The notes: generated from the sequence alone by a model not told the origin. A DNA stretch of 47,228 nucleotides from Massilibacteroides sp. (GCA_028708075.1 JAQVZS010000019.1:1-47228); one strand, 5' to 3'; positions 33,164-43,139 are shown, counted from the stretch's first letter. A program made the numbers and translations.

Positions 33164-34717
33164 TTAAAAGACTAGGCTTACGCCAAAATGAATGGCTTTT
33201 CGGTCTGTTTTTTTATAGTTTTTGTCTTGGTCGTTATATTTTTCCAGAGAGGCTTTTGTGTAAATGCTGAAAATAAAAGGATAACCGGATAATTTCATGG
33301 GACGTTTGTAAGAAGCCGATAAGCCGCCTGAATAAGCAGACGCACTAATTGCCCGGAAGGCCGGTTCCAGAAAAGAAGAGGCTAATTTAGAACCGGAAAC
33401 AGCTATCTCGTCTGATAAATTCTGGATGAGTTCTCCATCGATGCCGAATGTCAGCAGACTTTTTCCTATAATAATATGTTTGGTGATATTTCCTGAAAAT
33501 GACATTAGACTGTATTTTTGTTTATATAGTTCAGGATATTGTTTGATTTCCGAATTCAGATATTTTCCTCCAACCGACCAGGAGAGATGTGGATTCTCTC
33601 CCTTTAACAAGTCCATCCGATAAAGTAGATAAGCTTGTATGCTATTGTCTTTATGAACAATAGACTTGTCTTTTATTCCCCATATGGTGTTGCCATCTTT
33701 ATCTATCGATTGAGTTTGTATATACCACGTACCGTCTATTTTTTTATACAACGCGGACATGCTCAGGTTGTGAACTAGTTGCTTACTTCCTAAACGGATA
33801 CGATCGGCAAACGTGAAAGTTGTTGCTTTATAATCTCCTCCGTTATAATCGAAATCTGTTCCTCCGTCTTTGGCTTTTTCCTTCGAATGAAGAACGCCTA
33901 AATCGAAAACATTACTGAAAGAAGAAAGATTCTCCCGTATAAATTGGATGTTTCCACCCCATTGGTTTCCATCGTATTCTCTCTTATAACCGATCGCATT
34001 TTTTATTTCCGGACTGCCCAGTCCTTTTTGGAGGAAAAGCGTGTTTACATTAGGCTCACTGGTGTTTACAACGGTATATGCTGTAGACTCACTCATCCAA
34101 CCAATATTTGCCGAAGCTCCGATAGACAACAAATCATTCAAGCGATAGTTTATTCCCGGATTCAGAGTGAATTGTATTCCTTTAGTTTTAGGACGAGGGT
34201 CGGTTTGGTCTGCTAAACTTCCTACATTGTATATGGCCCGTAAAGCAACGATCCATTTTTTATTTAACAGATAAGAAAGCCCTCCGTTCAGGTTGAATTT
34301 CTCTGAATTTACATCGCTCGCAATTGAATCGGATAAGAAGAATGGATTATCGTCAGCGACAAAAAGCGTGTTTGTCCATTTTTTATCGTTAAGTTTTGCG
34401 TTGGAATATTCGATACCGCCTTCAAAAGAAAGTCGGTCGATTTTTTTTATGCCGTATATTTTCCCGTTAAGTATAGTTTCATTTTTACCTTCCCCTATTC
34501 GTTTAAAATCACCTTTTCGTGATAAATAATTGAAGTCGAAATTTGTGACTTCCAAGGGCTGATAAGAAATAGATATTGGATTTTTCGTCTCGAATAAAAG
34601 ATTATTCAAATATAAAAAATCTTCGTATTGAAGTTTCCTGTTATCCGGCTGTTGTGGCTGAGCAAAACAGAGAGATGGAAATATGAATAATAACAATAAG
34701 GATTTAAACGGCGCCAT
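33164..34717 (-). CDS. DUF6850-type outer-membrane beta-barrel protein
   Basis: The protein has 517 residues from the ATG at 34715-34717, which opens with MAPFKSLLLLFIFPSLCFAQ as the signal peptide. A longer frame from 34957 runs into the DUF4876 gene and is rejected. The rest shows alternating strands with aromatic ends typical of outer-membrane barrels, and it ends in IHFGVSLVF, a terminal Phe as recognised by the BAM machinery. I recall this family (DUF6850) as a neighbour of DUF4876 and TonB receptors in Bacteroidetes. Function unknown; by context it may be a second pore or a secretion partner for the receptor or protease. Confidence 0.75.
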   Translation of the reverse strand: MAPFKSLLLLFIFPSLCFAQPQQPDNRKLQYEDFLYLNNLLFETKNPISISYQPLEVTNFDFNYLSRKGDFKRIGEGKNETILNGKIYGIKKIDRLSFEGGIEYSNAKLNDKKWTNTLFVADDNPFFLSDSIASDVNSEKFNLNGGLSYLLNKKWIVALRAIYNVGSLADQTDPRPKTKGIQFTLNPGINYRLNDLLSIGASANIGWMSESTAYTVVNTSEPNVNTLFLQKGLGSPEIKNAIGYKREYDGNQWGGNIQFIRENLSSFSNVFDLGVLHSKEKAKDGGTDFDYNGGDYKATTFTFADRIRLGSKQLVHNLSMSALYKKIDGTWYIQTQSIDKDGNTIWGIKDKSIVHKDNSIQAYLLYRMDLLKGENPHLSWSVGGKYLNSEIKQYPELYKQKYSLMSFSGNITKHIIIGKSLLTFGIDGELIQNLSDEIAVSGSKLASSFLEPAFRAISASAYSGGLSASYKRPMKLSGYPFIFSIYTKASLEKYNDQDKNYKKTDRKAIHFGVSLVF

Positions 34718-34733
34718 TTTAATTAAAATTATA

Positions 34734-34775
34734 ACAAACCTTTCGAAAACAATTTTTTGTTTTCGAAAGGTTTGT
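34734..34775 (-). terminator. Long perfect hairpin between DUF4876 and DUF6850 genes
   Basis: ACAAACCTTTCGAAAAC (34734-34750) pairs perfectly with GTTTTCGAAAGGTTTGT (34759-34775) around an eight-base loop. On the minus strand it is followed by TTATAATTTTAATT, a broken U-run. It could be a partial terminator that lowers transcription of the last two genes, or an mRNA-processing stem. Confidence 0.6.
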
Positions 34776-34781
34776 AAATGA

Positions 34782-35996
34782 TCAATCATCAATAGTTGTG
34801 GGATGAACTCCCGGAGTCGGCGTTTGGCCGCCAAGAATGAAATCTTCACTCGAGTTGTTTGTGTCTTTATAAATAACCATACCGTCTTCTGTAATTCCTG
34901 CAACTTTACGGCGGATACTTTTCCCACTGTATGAAGCTTCAGTTCCGGGGCCGTCATTACCGTATACCCATGTCATTCCCACATCTTCTGTAGCCAGCAA
35001 AGTTTTGTATTGTTGCCCTTCCATGGGATAAACAAAGTCTACTCCGTCGATTACATATTCGTGAGGAATCATTAGCTGATTCCATAATCCTGTTCCTGGA
35101 GTTTTTTGGTAATTATCAGGATTGGCAACAAAACTTTCAACAGTGGTTCCTTCCGGTAGTTTTGCAAGAATTAAAGCCTGTCCATTGACACGCGGCATAA
35201 AATCCAGTCCCCATGTACTATAAGCGACCAATGTGTTAGGTATACCGCTCACTTGAATGTCTGACGCTTGGGTTGGTATGTATATGTTCCAATCCGCATT
35301 ACTTAGGTCGACCGGCGAAGCCGTGTCTTCGTCCGTAAGTTCTCTGGCCGAGTGGTTGATTGCAACAGTTGCTACGATTACACTTTTCCCTGGTTCCAAC
35401 GGATATTCTTGTCCTGATCCGGGGAAATACACCGTATGATTAATCATCGGATAACGTTCGGGCAAGTTGCCGTCTTCATCAGCCCATGGTGAAGGAGCAC
35501 CGAACCCGCCGTCCACGATACCTAAAATTACACCGTCCAGATATTGTACTTCATTCGAATTGTTATAGATTTCATAAAAACCATCTTTCCAGTAATAAGC
35601 CATTACGCCGGTATAATAAACTTCTTTAAAGATGAGTCCGTTTCCGGAAACAATATTTAAAGTTAAGCGAACAACTTTGTTTTCATAAACAGAAGCATTA
35701 ATTAAACCGTTAAGCTTAAAATCGTCCGTATTTCCAGATGCTCGGAAATTATATTCTCCGGCAGTTAGTTCCGTTTTTACGGTGCCATCTGTAAGAGATA
35801 AAGTTGTTTCTGAACCCGTTGTCACGTTAACAGCAACAACTTTTAAATCTGAAATTTTATCCAGAGCAATACTCTCAGGAGTAACTAACTCTATCGATAC
35901 TTCATAGTTTTTTGCCACATCGTCATCGTCATCACTACAAGACGTGACAAATAGGAGGGTAAAAAGAGATAATAAATAAAAAGTTTTTTTGTACAT
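34782..35996 (-). CDS. DUF4876 lipoprotein
   Basis: The protein has 404 residues with a signal peptide and lipobox TSC (Cys20), followed by SDDDDD, a pattern linked to surface display in Bacteroidetes. An Ig-like or beta-sandwich N-terminal part (YEVSIELVTPESIALDKISDLKV) precedes a larger domain with VYYTGVMAYYWKDGFYEIYNNSNEVQYLDG, which resembles lamin-tail-like or adhesive beta folds. I place it in DUF4876. It lies 23 bases after the TonB receptor gene, in the place usually taken by a SusD-like or other ligand-binding lipoprotein, so it is probably the surface partner of that receptor (inference). Confidence 0.8.
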   Translation of the reverse strand: MYKKTFYLLSLFTLLFVTSCSDDDDDVAKNYEVSIELVTPESIALDKISDLKVVAVNVTTGSETTLSLTDGTVKTELTAGEYNFRASGNTDDFKLNGLINASVYENKVVRLTLNIVSGNGLIFKEVYYTGVMAYYWKDGFYEIYNNSNEVQYLDGVILGIVDGGFGAPSPWADEDGNLPERYPMINHTVYFPGSGQEYPLEPGKSVIVATVAINHSARELTDEDTASPVDLSNADWNIYIPTQASDIQVSGIPNTLVAYSTWGLDFMPRVNGQALILAKLPEGTTVESFVANPDNYQKTPGTGLWNQLMIPHEYVIDGVDFVYPMEGQQYKTLLATEDVGMTWVYGNDGPGTEASYSGKSIRRKVAGITEDGMVIYKDTNNSSEDFILGGQTPTPGVHPTTIDD

Positions 35997-36019
35997 ACTT
36001 ATTTTTATTTAGATTGATA

Positions 36020-38929
36020 TTATATTTTTATTGTGATTTCAGCTCCGAAATACAAAGGAATCATCAGATTTGTATAACCTTGCTGTGTTTTATATTTATA
36101 CTTTTTACTAATGTTTAAGAAGTTGTTTGCGATAAATGAAAAATCCAATAGATGTCCGAACTCTTTTGTTAATCTGAAATTTAGCAATATCGTTGTCGGT
36201 AATATCTCTTTTTCGAAATAGTTGCTGTGTCCATACGAATTAAGCATTCTGCGGTACGTGTAATTATCGTAATATTCAGACATCCATTTTTGGTATTGCC
36301 CGTTTTTATCTAAAAAACCTACCGGATTGACATATGCTTTTAACTCGTCATTTCCGCTTTGCGGATCAACGGTTTTATAATATAAAGGATTGCCGTTTTC
36401 ATCCTCATAGATAGACTGAAAAGTTTCACGCCAAACAACTTGTGCCGTTGTCGAAAAAATCATCTTTAATTTGGGAATATGTGTGATAAACCGGAAATTT
36501 GTATTTATGCGGGTGTCAACAGAACCATGCCCTGCCGGCATAAGCGGCATATATGGGTAGTCCGTTCCTAATGTTGTGATCAGGTTTTTGTAATAGTTTT
36601 CTGTTTGTTTTCTTTTTACGTATAGCCAAGCGCCATCCACAACAACAGAGGTCTTCAATACCGGTATTTGTCCTAAATTGAAACTGTATTCTATTCCCGT
36701 TTTGAAAGCTTCCACTCCATTGTCGGGAGACGAATAGGAACGAAGATTTTTTTGTTCTTGCGCTTTTGCTACATATTCTGTTCCTCCCTGAGTATAATAT
36801 ACTGTCCCTCCCTTGTAATAGAAATCACTTATTGAAGGAGATCCGCTGTCGGGAATAGGGATAGAATAGGTTTGAAAAGAAGTAATGTAAGGGATGGTTC
36901 GAAAGCCATACTCATCCTGAATTCGTTCGTGGAAGAATGTCATATTTCCGGTCATTTTCCCTATTACGGCAGCAAGGCCGATTTCAAATTTATTACTTAC
37001 ACTCGGTTTTAGATTTGGATTAGATGTATCTTCAATCACTTTCGTCGTCATGATTGCAAGTCCTTTAGATAAATCAGGGCTCATATACGTCATGCTACTT
37101 TCATCGAAATAAGTTTTGTCAGGATATAAATATAACAAAGGTGGCATTTTGACTAAGATTCCGAATCCGCCGACGATACTAAGGTTGTCAAACAATGCGT
37201 TGTTCGATTGATCTAGAATTCGGTACTCTACGTTGATTCGAGGTTCAACTTTAAAAATGTCATCTTTCCGTGCAGACTTGTCTATTTCAAAATGGGAAAG
37301 ACGAACACCGCCCATAAGTGTTAGTTGGGTCTTTTGAATTGGCATCTGTAATTTATCTTCGATGAAAAATGAGAAGAGATTCATTGCCGGGATTGACTTA
37401 TATGAACGAGGACGAATCGTTTGTACGGAATTGATTACAGGGGGATAGAGAGGATCGAAAGAGAGTCCGTCTCCATTATTTGAATCGTGTTTCCATTCTA
37501 CACCCAATTTCAAATTCATAAAGGAATTTTCACTAAATGAAATCAATTTGTTTGATTTGATCTGGCCGAAAATAGAAAGCGGTTTCCCATCGATCAATCT
37601 TTCCGAATAATAAGATGCGTTCAGGTAGCGTGATTCGAATTCGCCGTCAACGAGGGATTCCGCAATTGGAGTGATGCCGGTATGTAATACAGTAAATCGT
37701 TTTTCATAATCTTCCTGATGGCTATGGTTTATCATAAAACTATAAGTGAGGTTGGAAATAAACCGGTTATTTAACCTCCAATTTCCTTCCAGAGTAAACC
37801 TTAATCCTTGGTTTTTGTTGCTGATGCGCTCTTCCATCTTTAGTTGAGGGTCGGATTTGTTACTGTTTAAATGTCTGAAATAAGCCAACCTGGCATTCAG
37901 CGAAAGTGGAGCGTTTTGTTTCATAAAAACATTAGAATATCCGATGTTAGAAGTTATTCGTTCGTAACCTTCATATTTTTTTCGGATATCCGCATAAGAT
38001 TGCGTATAATCTAAGGATAGGTTAACTGAGCCGCGTTCACCTCCTAACGAAAACCCCTTGCCTCCATAAAACATTTTTGAAAATTCATCTGTTTTTGCTT
38101 TTACTTCAAGTGGAGTAACTCCTGCTTTTGTTTTAATAATCATAGCTCCAGACGTCAGGTTTCCATATTCCACACCGGCAACGCCACGAATAACTTCTAC
38201 AGATTCAATATTGTCGGGAGAAATAGTTCTCAAGTCAGAACCTCTTCCTGCTGTCGTCTGGTATAATCCCGACGAAGATTCGTTTTCGGACAGACGTATT
38301 CCGCTGCGGGCTGTAGAGAGTACTTGCAAGTTTGCGTCATTGGATAGGGGAGCACCGTCAACAAGAATGGTTGTTCCCATTGCATTGTTTGCATTTTTAG
38401 AAAAGTCGCGGATATAAGCTTGTCCTACGCTGGACAGACTTGGGTTTTGTGTCAGATTGCCTGGGACGAGTTGTAACATATCTTCAACAGACTTGGGCTG
38501 GATATGTTGAATGGCTGTTTTTCCGATAACCGAAGAAGATGTCATTCTCGATTCTTTAGCCGTAACTGTCACCTCATCGAGTGCCAAACTTTGCGGGTCA
38601 ATACGTATTTCAACTTTTTTTGAATACCTATTAATGGTGATTGTTCCTTCGTGTTTCTGGTAGCTGATATGCGTTACGGCATATTTGTAAGTCCCAGCTT
38701 GCAGGCCGGGAATAGAGAAACTTCCCTCTTGATCAGAGATAGCCCAAAGCTGCCTTTCGGTTAGTGTTATAACGGCCGCATCTATCGGTTTCCCCGTGGT
38801 GTTGTCTATTAATAATCCATTAAAACTTAACGTGGAATCATTCGCTTTATCTTGAGATTGTAAGTTCGTTAGGAAAGAAGATAAAAGAAGGATTAAAAAA
38901 AGCTTAATATTATTCACGATCGCATCCAT
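36020..38929 (-). CDS. TonB-dependent receptor with carboxypeptidase-like N-terminal domain
   Basis: The protein has 969 residues. A signal peptide (to about residue 25) is followed by a carboxypeptidase-regulatory-like domain (about 33-110, FNGLLIDNTTGKPIDAAVITL). The plug domain contains SVEDMLQLVPGNL, TTILVDGAPLS and IESVEVIRGVAGVEYGNLTSGAMIIKTK. A 22-strand barrel then runs to the C-terminal YFGAEITIKI. It should import a large ligand across the outer membrane with TonB energy. The operon continues with DUF4876, DUF6850 and a C25-like protease, a set that could handle a protein-bound nutrient (inference). The gene is transcribed from the divergent promoter region at 38939-39129, where a palindrome covers the expected -33 position. 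Confidence 0.9.
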   Translation of the reverse strand: MDAIVNNIKLFLILLLSSFLTNLQSQDKANDSTLSFNGLLIDNTTGKPIDAAVITLTERQLWAISDQEGSFSIPGLQAGTYKYAVTHISYQKHEGTITINRYSKKVEIRIDPQSLALDEVTVTAKESRMTSSSVIGKTAIQHIQPKSVEDMLQLVPGNLTQNPSLSSVGQAYIRDFSKNANNAMGTTILVDGAPLSNDANLQVLSTARSGIRLSENESSSGLYQTTAGRGSDLRTISPDNIESVEVIRGVAGVEYGNLTSGAMIIKTKAGVTPLEVKAKTDEFSKMFYGGKGFSLGGERGSVNLSLDYTQSYADIRKKYEGYERITSNIGYSNVFMKQNAPLSLNARLAYFRHLNSNKSDPQLKMEERISNKNQGLRFTLEGNWRLNNRFISNLTYSFMINHSHQEDYEKRFTVLHTGITPIAESLVDGEFESRYLNASYYSERLIDGKPLSIFGQIKSNKLISFSENSFMNLKLGVEWKHDSNNGDGLSFDPLYPPVINSVQTIRPRSYKSIPAMNLFSFFIEDKLQMPIQKTQLTLMGGVRLSHFEIDKSARKDDIFKVEPRINVEYRILDQSNNALFDNLSIVGGFGILVKMPPLLYLYPDKTYFDESSMTYMSPDLSKGLAIMTTKVIEDTSNPNLKPSVSNKFEIGLAAVIGKMTGNMTFFHERIQDEYGFRTIPYITSFQTYSIPIPDSGSPSISDFYYKGGTVYYTQGGTEYVAKAQEQKNLRSYSSPDNGVEAFKTGIEYSFNLGQIPVLKTSVVVDGAWLYVKRKQTENYYKNLITTLGTDYPYMPLMPAGHGSVDTRINTNFRFITHIPKLKMIFSTTAQVVWRETFQSIYEDENGNPLYYKTVDPQSGNDELKAYVNPVGFLDKNGQYQKWMSEYYDNYTYRRMLNSYGHSNYFEKEILPTTILLNFRLTKEFGHLLDFSFIANNFLNISKKYKYKTQQGYTNLMIPLYFGAEITIKI

Positions 38930-38938
38930 TTATTATAC

Positions 38939-39129
38939 GATCAAAAGTACGCTATTCATTATTTTCCGGAAATACCTAATTCTGGGTATTTTTATAGGAT
39001 AAATAGCTCGGATATGTTATAATTCAAAGGATCGTTGTTTAGGGGGATTTGCCAAAACCGTTTTTAATAATTACTATTGTGCCCTGAAAATTACCGGTTC
39101 GGGAAATTATTTTTGAATTCCAAAAAGTA
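38939..39129. promoter_or_regulatory. Divergent promoter region with palindromic operator
   Basis: Minus strand: TACTTTTG (38942-38949 read in reverse) is a -7 box for the TonB receptor. Plus strand: TATTTTTG (39108-39115) is a -7 box 21 bases before the lipoprotein start at 39137. TTTCCGGAAA (38963-38972) is a perfect palindrome at about -33 of the receptor promoter, followed by AATACC/GGTATT as a weaker inverted repeat. A copy of the whole region lies at 26536-26725. Confidence 0.6.
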
Positions 39130-39136
39130 AATAATT

Positions 39137-39994
39137 ATGAAATTCTTTTTAGCAAGTTTTGCATTTGTCTTCTTTTCTTTCATTTCTTGTCGTACGCATT
39201 ATATTCCAAATCAAGGACGATCGCAATTGTCAATGACGGAGGAACAGGCCCATTTGCTTGATTCTATTCTTCAGTTCGGTTTAGATCACGAAGCCCTTTA
39301 TACGCTTATTGGAGATGTTAAGCCGATGAGTTCGTTAGTTTCGTTCTATTATCCGATAGCGAATACGGACAGTTCTTTAAAAACTAAGGGGCAAGTGCTT
39401 GATGTAAAAGCAAAACAACCATATTTGAAAAAAATACAAACCATTCAAAAGTTGATGGCTCAGTTAAATTTTCCGGATTTGGATTTCGTGGTTCTTCCCT
39501 ATCAATCGGCTCAGGGAGAAATGCGAATCGTTCAATTGAGTGTCGTTAGAGTGAGTAAGTTAGATAGTCTTCTTCAGAAACAACAAAGTTTTTTCGGACA
39601 ATTTGGCTTGGTTCCCGGGGCAGATCCGGTTGTTGTTTTGAGCATGATTGAAGGTGCTGATAGATATGAACGGAACCGGGGTTATGGTTATTTGTTCGGT
39701 TATCCGGATCACGCGATCGACTTTTTTATTGATGCAACGGAAACCTATGATAAAACTGGGAATTTTGTAAAGCGAAATTTCTTTAATATCCCGGCTTATG
39801 CAGGTCGTGAAGGCTTTTTTGTGTACGCTAATGCTTCCGATTATAAGCCTTCGATTATTGATTCTACCATTTATTACAAATCGCAAAGTATATTGGAAGA
39901 TTACAGTAAATCGCGTTCAAAATATCTGAATTCCGACAGTACAGTACGAGCTTACAAACTTTTGCAAGATTATTACAGCGGAAAAATAAAATAA
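39137..39994 (+). CDS. Lipoprotein of unknown function
   Basis: The protein has 285 residues with signal peptide MKFFLASFAFVFFSFIS and lipobox ISC (Cys18). The mature part has no domain I recognise. It has helical stretches (MTEEQAHLLDSILQFGLDHEALYTLIG) and a mixed region with YERNRGYGYLFGYPDHAIDFFIDATETYDKTGNFVKR, which hints at a small alpha/beta fold. It is divergent from the TonB receptor gene and shares its control region, so it may belong to the same regulon. The permease gene starts 13 bases downstream and is probably co-transcribed. Confidence 0.8.
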   Translation: MKFFLASFAFVFFSFISCRTHYIPNQGRSQLSMTEEQAHLLDSILQFGLDHEALYTLIGDVKPMSSLVSFYYPIANTDSSLKTKGQVLDVKAKQPYLKKIQTIQKLMAQLNFPDLDFVVLPYQSAQGEMRIVQLSVVRVSKLDSLLQKQQSFFGQFGLVPGADPVVVLSMIEGADRYERNRGYGYLFGYPDHAIDFFIDATETYDKTGNFVKRNFFNIPAYAGREGFFVYANASDYKPSIIDSTIYYKSQSILEDYSKSRSKYLNSDSTVRAYKLLQDYYSGKIK

Positions 39995-40006
39995 GCCAAA
40001 AAGAAA

Positions 40007-41338
40007 ATGAGGATGCGGAAAGCGGTGAAGATAAATGCCTGCACGGGTATTTCTATTGTTGTTGCAAACATGATTGGTACCGGGGCTTTCACCAGCTTGG
40101 GTTTTCAGATGGAGAGCTTGAGAAATATGGCAGTTGTTTTAACTTTATGGCTTTTAGGTGGAGTTTTAGCTCTCTCTGGAGCGTTTAGTTATGCCGAGGT
40201 TGGAACGGAGATAAAAAAATCCGGAGGTGAATATGCTTTCCTTTCCCAGATCTATCATCCGGTTATGGGCTATTTATCCGGCTGGATTTCTTTAACCGTG
40301 GGATTCGCAGCTCCGATAGCACTTTCTGTTATTGCTTTTACGGAATATCTTCCTATTAACCTTGTTTATCCAAAGTTTTATGGGGTACTGTTGATTGCAG
40401 TTCTGACCCTGGTGCATAGCTATAGTCTAAATTTGAGCTCCAAATTCCAGAATATAAGTACGCTGTTGAAAATTATTCTGATTCTGACGCTTATTGTGAT
40501 TGGTTTTGTCATGCCGGCGAGTGCAGAAAATGCGATTAATTGTGAAACATCATTTACCTCCGAAATAACGTCCATGGCTTTTGCTGTCAGCTTGATCTAT
40601 GTTAGTTATTCTTATTCTGGTTGGAATGCTGCAACGTATATCATTGAGGAGTTCAAAAATCCCCGGAAAGCACTTCCCATCGCTTTAATTGGAGGAACTT
40701 TCCTGGTGACAATTCTTTATACCTTGTTGCAATATATTTTTTTGCGGCATATTCCTCTTCCGGAGTTGATTGGAACGCTGAATATCGGAACGTTGGCTGT
40801 AAATCATATGCTGGGCACTCGTGCCGCAGCTTTTTTTGGAGGAACAATTTCTTTATTATTAGTCTCTGGTATAAGTGCGATGATTTGGGTAGGCCCAAGA
40901 GTGACGGCAAGTATAGCTAGCGAACATTATCTTTGGCGATATTTTAAATCAACGCCAGGGCAGATACCTGTTCGTTCGCTTTGGCTTCAGTTTTTGATTA
41001 GCGCGATACTTTTAATAACCGGAACCTTTGAACAGATCATGATTTATTGTGGGATTTTATTGAATTTATCTTCTTTATTGGTGGTTGTAGGAGTCTTTGT
41101 TTTAAGACGTAAAAAAGAGCGGAAGGATGGGTACAGGAGTCCTTTGTTTCCCTTTTTACAAGTTCTTTTTATTCTTATCTCTCTTTGGATGATCGGTTAT
41201 ACGTTGGTGAATAATCCTTTAGAAACAGGTATCGGACTTGGTAATCTGTTCTTGGGCCTGGTTACTTATTTTATTAGTTGTAGGCAAGGGAAACGACGTA
41301 CTCTTTGCTTTCCAACTAAGCTCGAGAAGGGTAGATAG
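40007..41338 (+). CDS. APC-superfamily amino-acid permease
   Basis: The protein has 443 residues and about 12 membrane helices. GISIVVANMIGTGAF (near 13-27) is the helix-1 substrate-binding loop of APC transporters, and LSGAFSYAEVGTEIKKSGGEYAFLSQIY is the second signature. SYSGWNAATYIIEEFKNPRKALPIAL is the conserved helix-6 region. These features fit basic or neutral amino-acid exchangers. The start could be 40007 or 40013. It follows the lipoprotein gene by 13 bases and is probably in one operon with it. The substrate is unknown. Confidence 0.9.
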   Translation: MRMRKAVKINACTGISIVVANMIGTGAFTSLGFQMESLRNMAVVLTLWLLGGVLALSGAFSYAEVGTEIKKSGGEYAFLSQIYHPVMGYLSGWISLTVGFAAPIALSVIAFTEYLPINLVYPKFYGVLLIAVLTLVHSYSLNLSSKFQNISTLLKIILILTLIVIGFVMPASAENAINCETSFTSEITSMAFAVSLIYVSYSYSGWNAATYIIEEFKNPRKALPIALIGGTFLVTILYTLLQYIFLRHIPLPELIGTLNIGTLAVNHMLGTRAAAFFGGTISLLLVSGISAMIWVGPRVTASIASEHYLWRYFKSTPGQIPVRSLWLQFLISAILLITGTFEQIMIYCGILLNLSSLLVVVGVFVLRRKKERKDGYRSPLFPFLQVLFILISLWMIGYTLVNNPLETGIGLGNLFLGLVTYFISCRQGKRRTLCFPTKLEKGR

Positions 41339-41372
41339 AACAATTTTTCAGTGGACAAATGATTTCATAAAA

Positions 41373-43139
41373 TTAGTAATCGATTTTGAATACAATTGAT
41401 GTAGCAAAAGGCATTTCTTTGGGACAAACAATTGCAAGACTTTCAGCCTCCTGTTCCCATTGTAATTTGCCATTGTATCCAAGTAGTTTCACCGACTTTA
41501 TGGTTTTGTCTATGTGTTTTGCGTTAATCCCGAGTGATTTAATTTTAACCGTTGTGCCAGATAAGGGAACGTTCATACAAAATGCGTAAAGAGCTCCATT
41601 TTTACCTACTGTGAAACGGATGTCTTGTGCATCAAATTTAAATTCTGCTTGTTTGCGGTTTAAAGCTCCGCCAGGCAGTTGTTTCAACTTCCCATTGACG
41701 AGTTCCCCTTCACCAAGAATTTTCCATGCATGGCTATCATACACGGCTTCACCATTGAGCCGCATCCATACGCCAACCCGCTTTAACATATTAACACTTC
41801 CTTCATCCAGTGAGCCATCTGGGAGAAGTGCAATAGATATAGCTGCATTGCCATCTCGTGCAATAGCTTCGATAATATAACGGATCATCATTCCTGAATC
41901 GTAGGTAAAATTAGGTGCATAAAACCAGTCACCCACAGGTGTTTCACCAATCCATGGTTGGTCTGTTTTTATCTTCGATGGAAGACCATGCTCTTCAGTA
42001 TTGACTGTTCCGTTGGTTTTTTTGCGAAATTTTACAATACTAAAAGTGTTTACTTTATCGCGGTTATTGAGTGTACGGTTATAGTAATCAGCCATGACTG
42101 TTTGCATCGCATCTGCTTTAAAACCAGTACCCGTCCCATTTCCTGTGAATGGCCCTTGAACGGTTCCGTCTGTGTAAATAAAGTCTGGTTTATAATGTTC
42201 TACTACATCCATTATACGTAATGCCCATTGAGTAGCGTACCATTTTGCGTATTCAAGGTGATTTGTGAATATACCTGCCTGTGGTGGTGACCATCCAGAA
42301 TAGGCAGCCTTAGTTACACTTTTGTATTCTCGGAGGTCAATACCATAAAGCAAACGCGGATCATATCCTTCCCACCATTTGTCTTTGCCATCGGCAAGAG
42401 TGAGGTTGCCATCGTAAGGAACTCCTTTTTTTGTCCCTATTGTATCACAGCCAAATGAAGTTTGCCACCACCACCATGTATATTCGTGATGGAAAGTTAC
42501 ACCAAAATGCATACTATTCGTACGACATGCGTTTGCCCACTCACCGATCAGGTCACGTTTTGGCCCAATATTCACAGAATTCCAAGGCTGATACTTCGAA
42601 TTCCACATGTCGTAGTTGTCATGATGTACTCCTTGAATCATCAGAAAACGTGCACCTGCATCTTGATATATTTTTGTGAGTGCTATAGGATCAAGTTTGG
42701 TCGGATTCCAATTACGAAGAACTTCTTTGTAACCAACCTCCGATGGATGTCCATATTTTTTGAGATGATTTTTATAAGCGATTGTACCCTGTTTATACAT
42801 ATTCCGTGCATACCAGTCGCCACTTTCGCCTGCCGATTGTGGCCCAAAATGAACCCAAATACCAAATTTTGCTTCGCGAAGCCAAGCCGGTTCGCCAGGA
42901 TAATTCTTCTCAATAGACTCCCATGTTGGTTTAAATGGCCCGGATGCGATGGGAATATTTAACTTCATTTCTGGAAATGTTTTCCAATCTCCCATTTTTA
43001 TACTATCAATAGGTTGCTTGATTGAAATAGAAGGGAACGGTGGAAGCAAATAGGGTTCAGTTGACGATTTTTTGTTTTGGGCATCCAGACCAAGAATCGT
43101 CATTGAAATAATAAATATAATCCCTAATTTTTTTTTCAT
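41373..43139 (-). CDS. Exported alpha-L-fucosidase (GH29)
   Basis: The protein has 588 residues with signal peptide MKKKLGIIFIISMTILGLDA. The GH29 TIM-barrel runs from about residue 70 (WLREAKFGIWVHFGPQS) to 430. The nucleophile is probably Asp324 in DFIYTDGTVQG, the usual place after strand 4, and HHDNYDMWNS and VTFHHEYTWWWW line the active site. A C-terminal beta-domain ends at IDY. It removes alpha-fucose from glycans in the periplasm. It is the last gene of a set with GH31 and GH27 enzymes, 28 bases after the GH31 gene. Family membership is firm; linkage preference cannot be read from sequence. Confidence 0.92.
   Translation of the reverse strand: MKKKLGIIFIISMTILGLDAQNKKSSTEPYLLPPFPSISIKQPIDSIKMGDWKTFPEMKLNIPIASGPFKPTWESIEKNYPGEPAWLREAKFGIWVHFGPQSAGESGDWYARNMYKQGTIAYKNHLKKYGHPSEVGYKEVLRNWNPTKLDPIALTKIYQDAGARFLMIQGVHHDNYDMWNSKYQPWNSVNIGPKRDLIGEWANACRTNSMHFGVTFHHEYTWWWWQTSFGCDTIGTKKGVPYDGNLTLADGKDKWWEGYDPRLLYGIDLREYKSVTKAAYSGWSPPQAGIFTNHLEYAKWYATQWALRIMDVVEHYKPDFIYTDGTVQGPFTGNGTGTGFKADAMQTVMADYYNRTLNNRDKVNTFSIVKFRKKTNGTVNTEEHGLPSKIKTDQPWIGETPVGDWFYAPNFTYDSGMMIRYIIEAIARDGNAAISIALLPDGSLDEGSVNMLKRVGVWMRLNGEAVYDSHAWKILGEGELVNGKLKQLPGGALNRKQAEFKFDAQDIRFTVGKNGALYAFCMNVPLSGTTVKIKSLGINAKHIDKTIKSVKLLGYNGKLQWEQEAESLAIVCPKEMPFATSIVFKIDY

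Noticed and set aside
34718-34957. N-terminal extension of the DUF6850 barrel
   Set aside because: It runs through the end of the DUF4876 gene and the hairpin, while 34717 starts with a good signal peptide.
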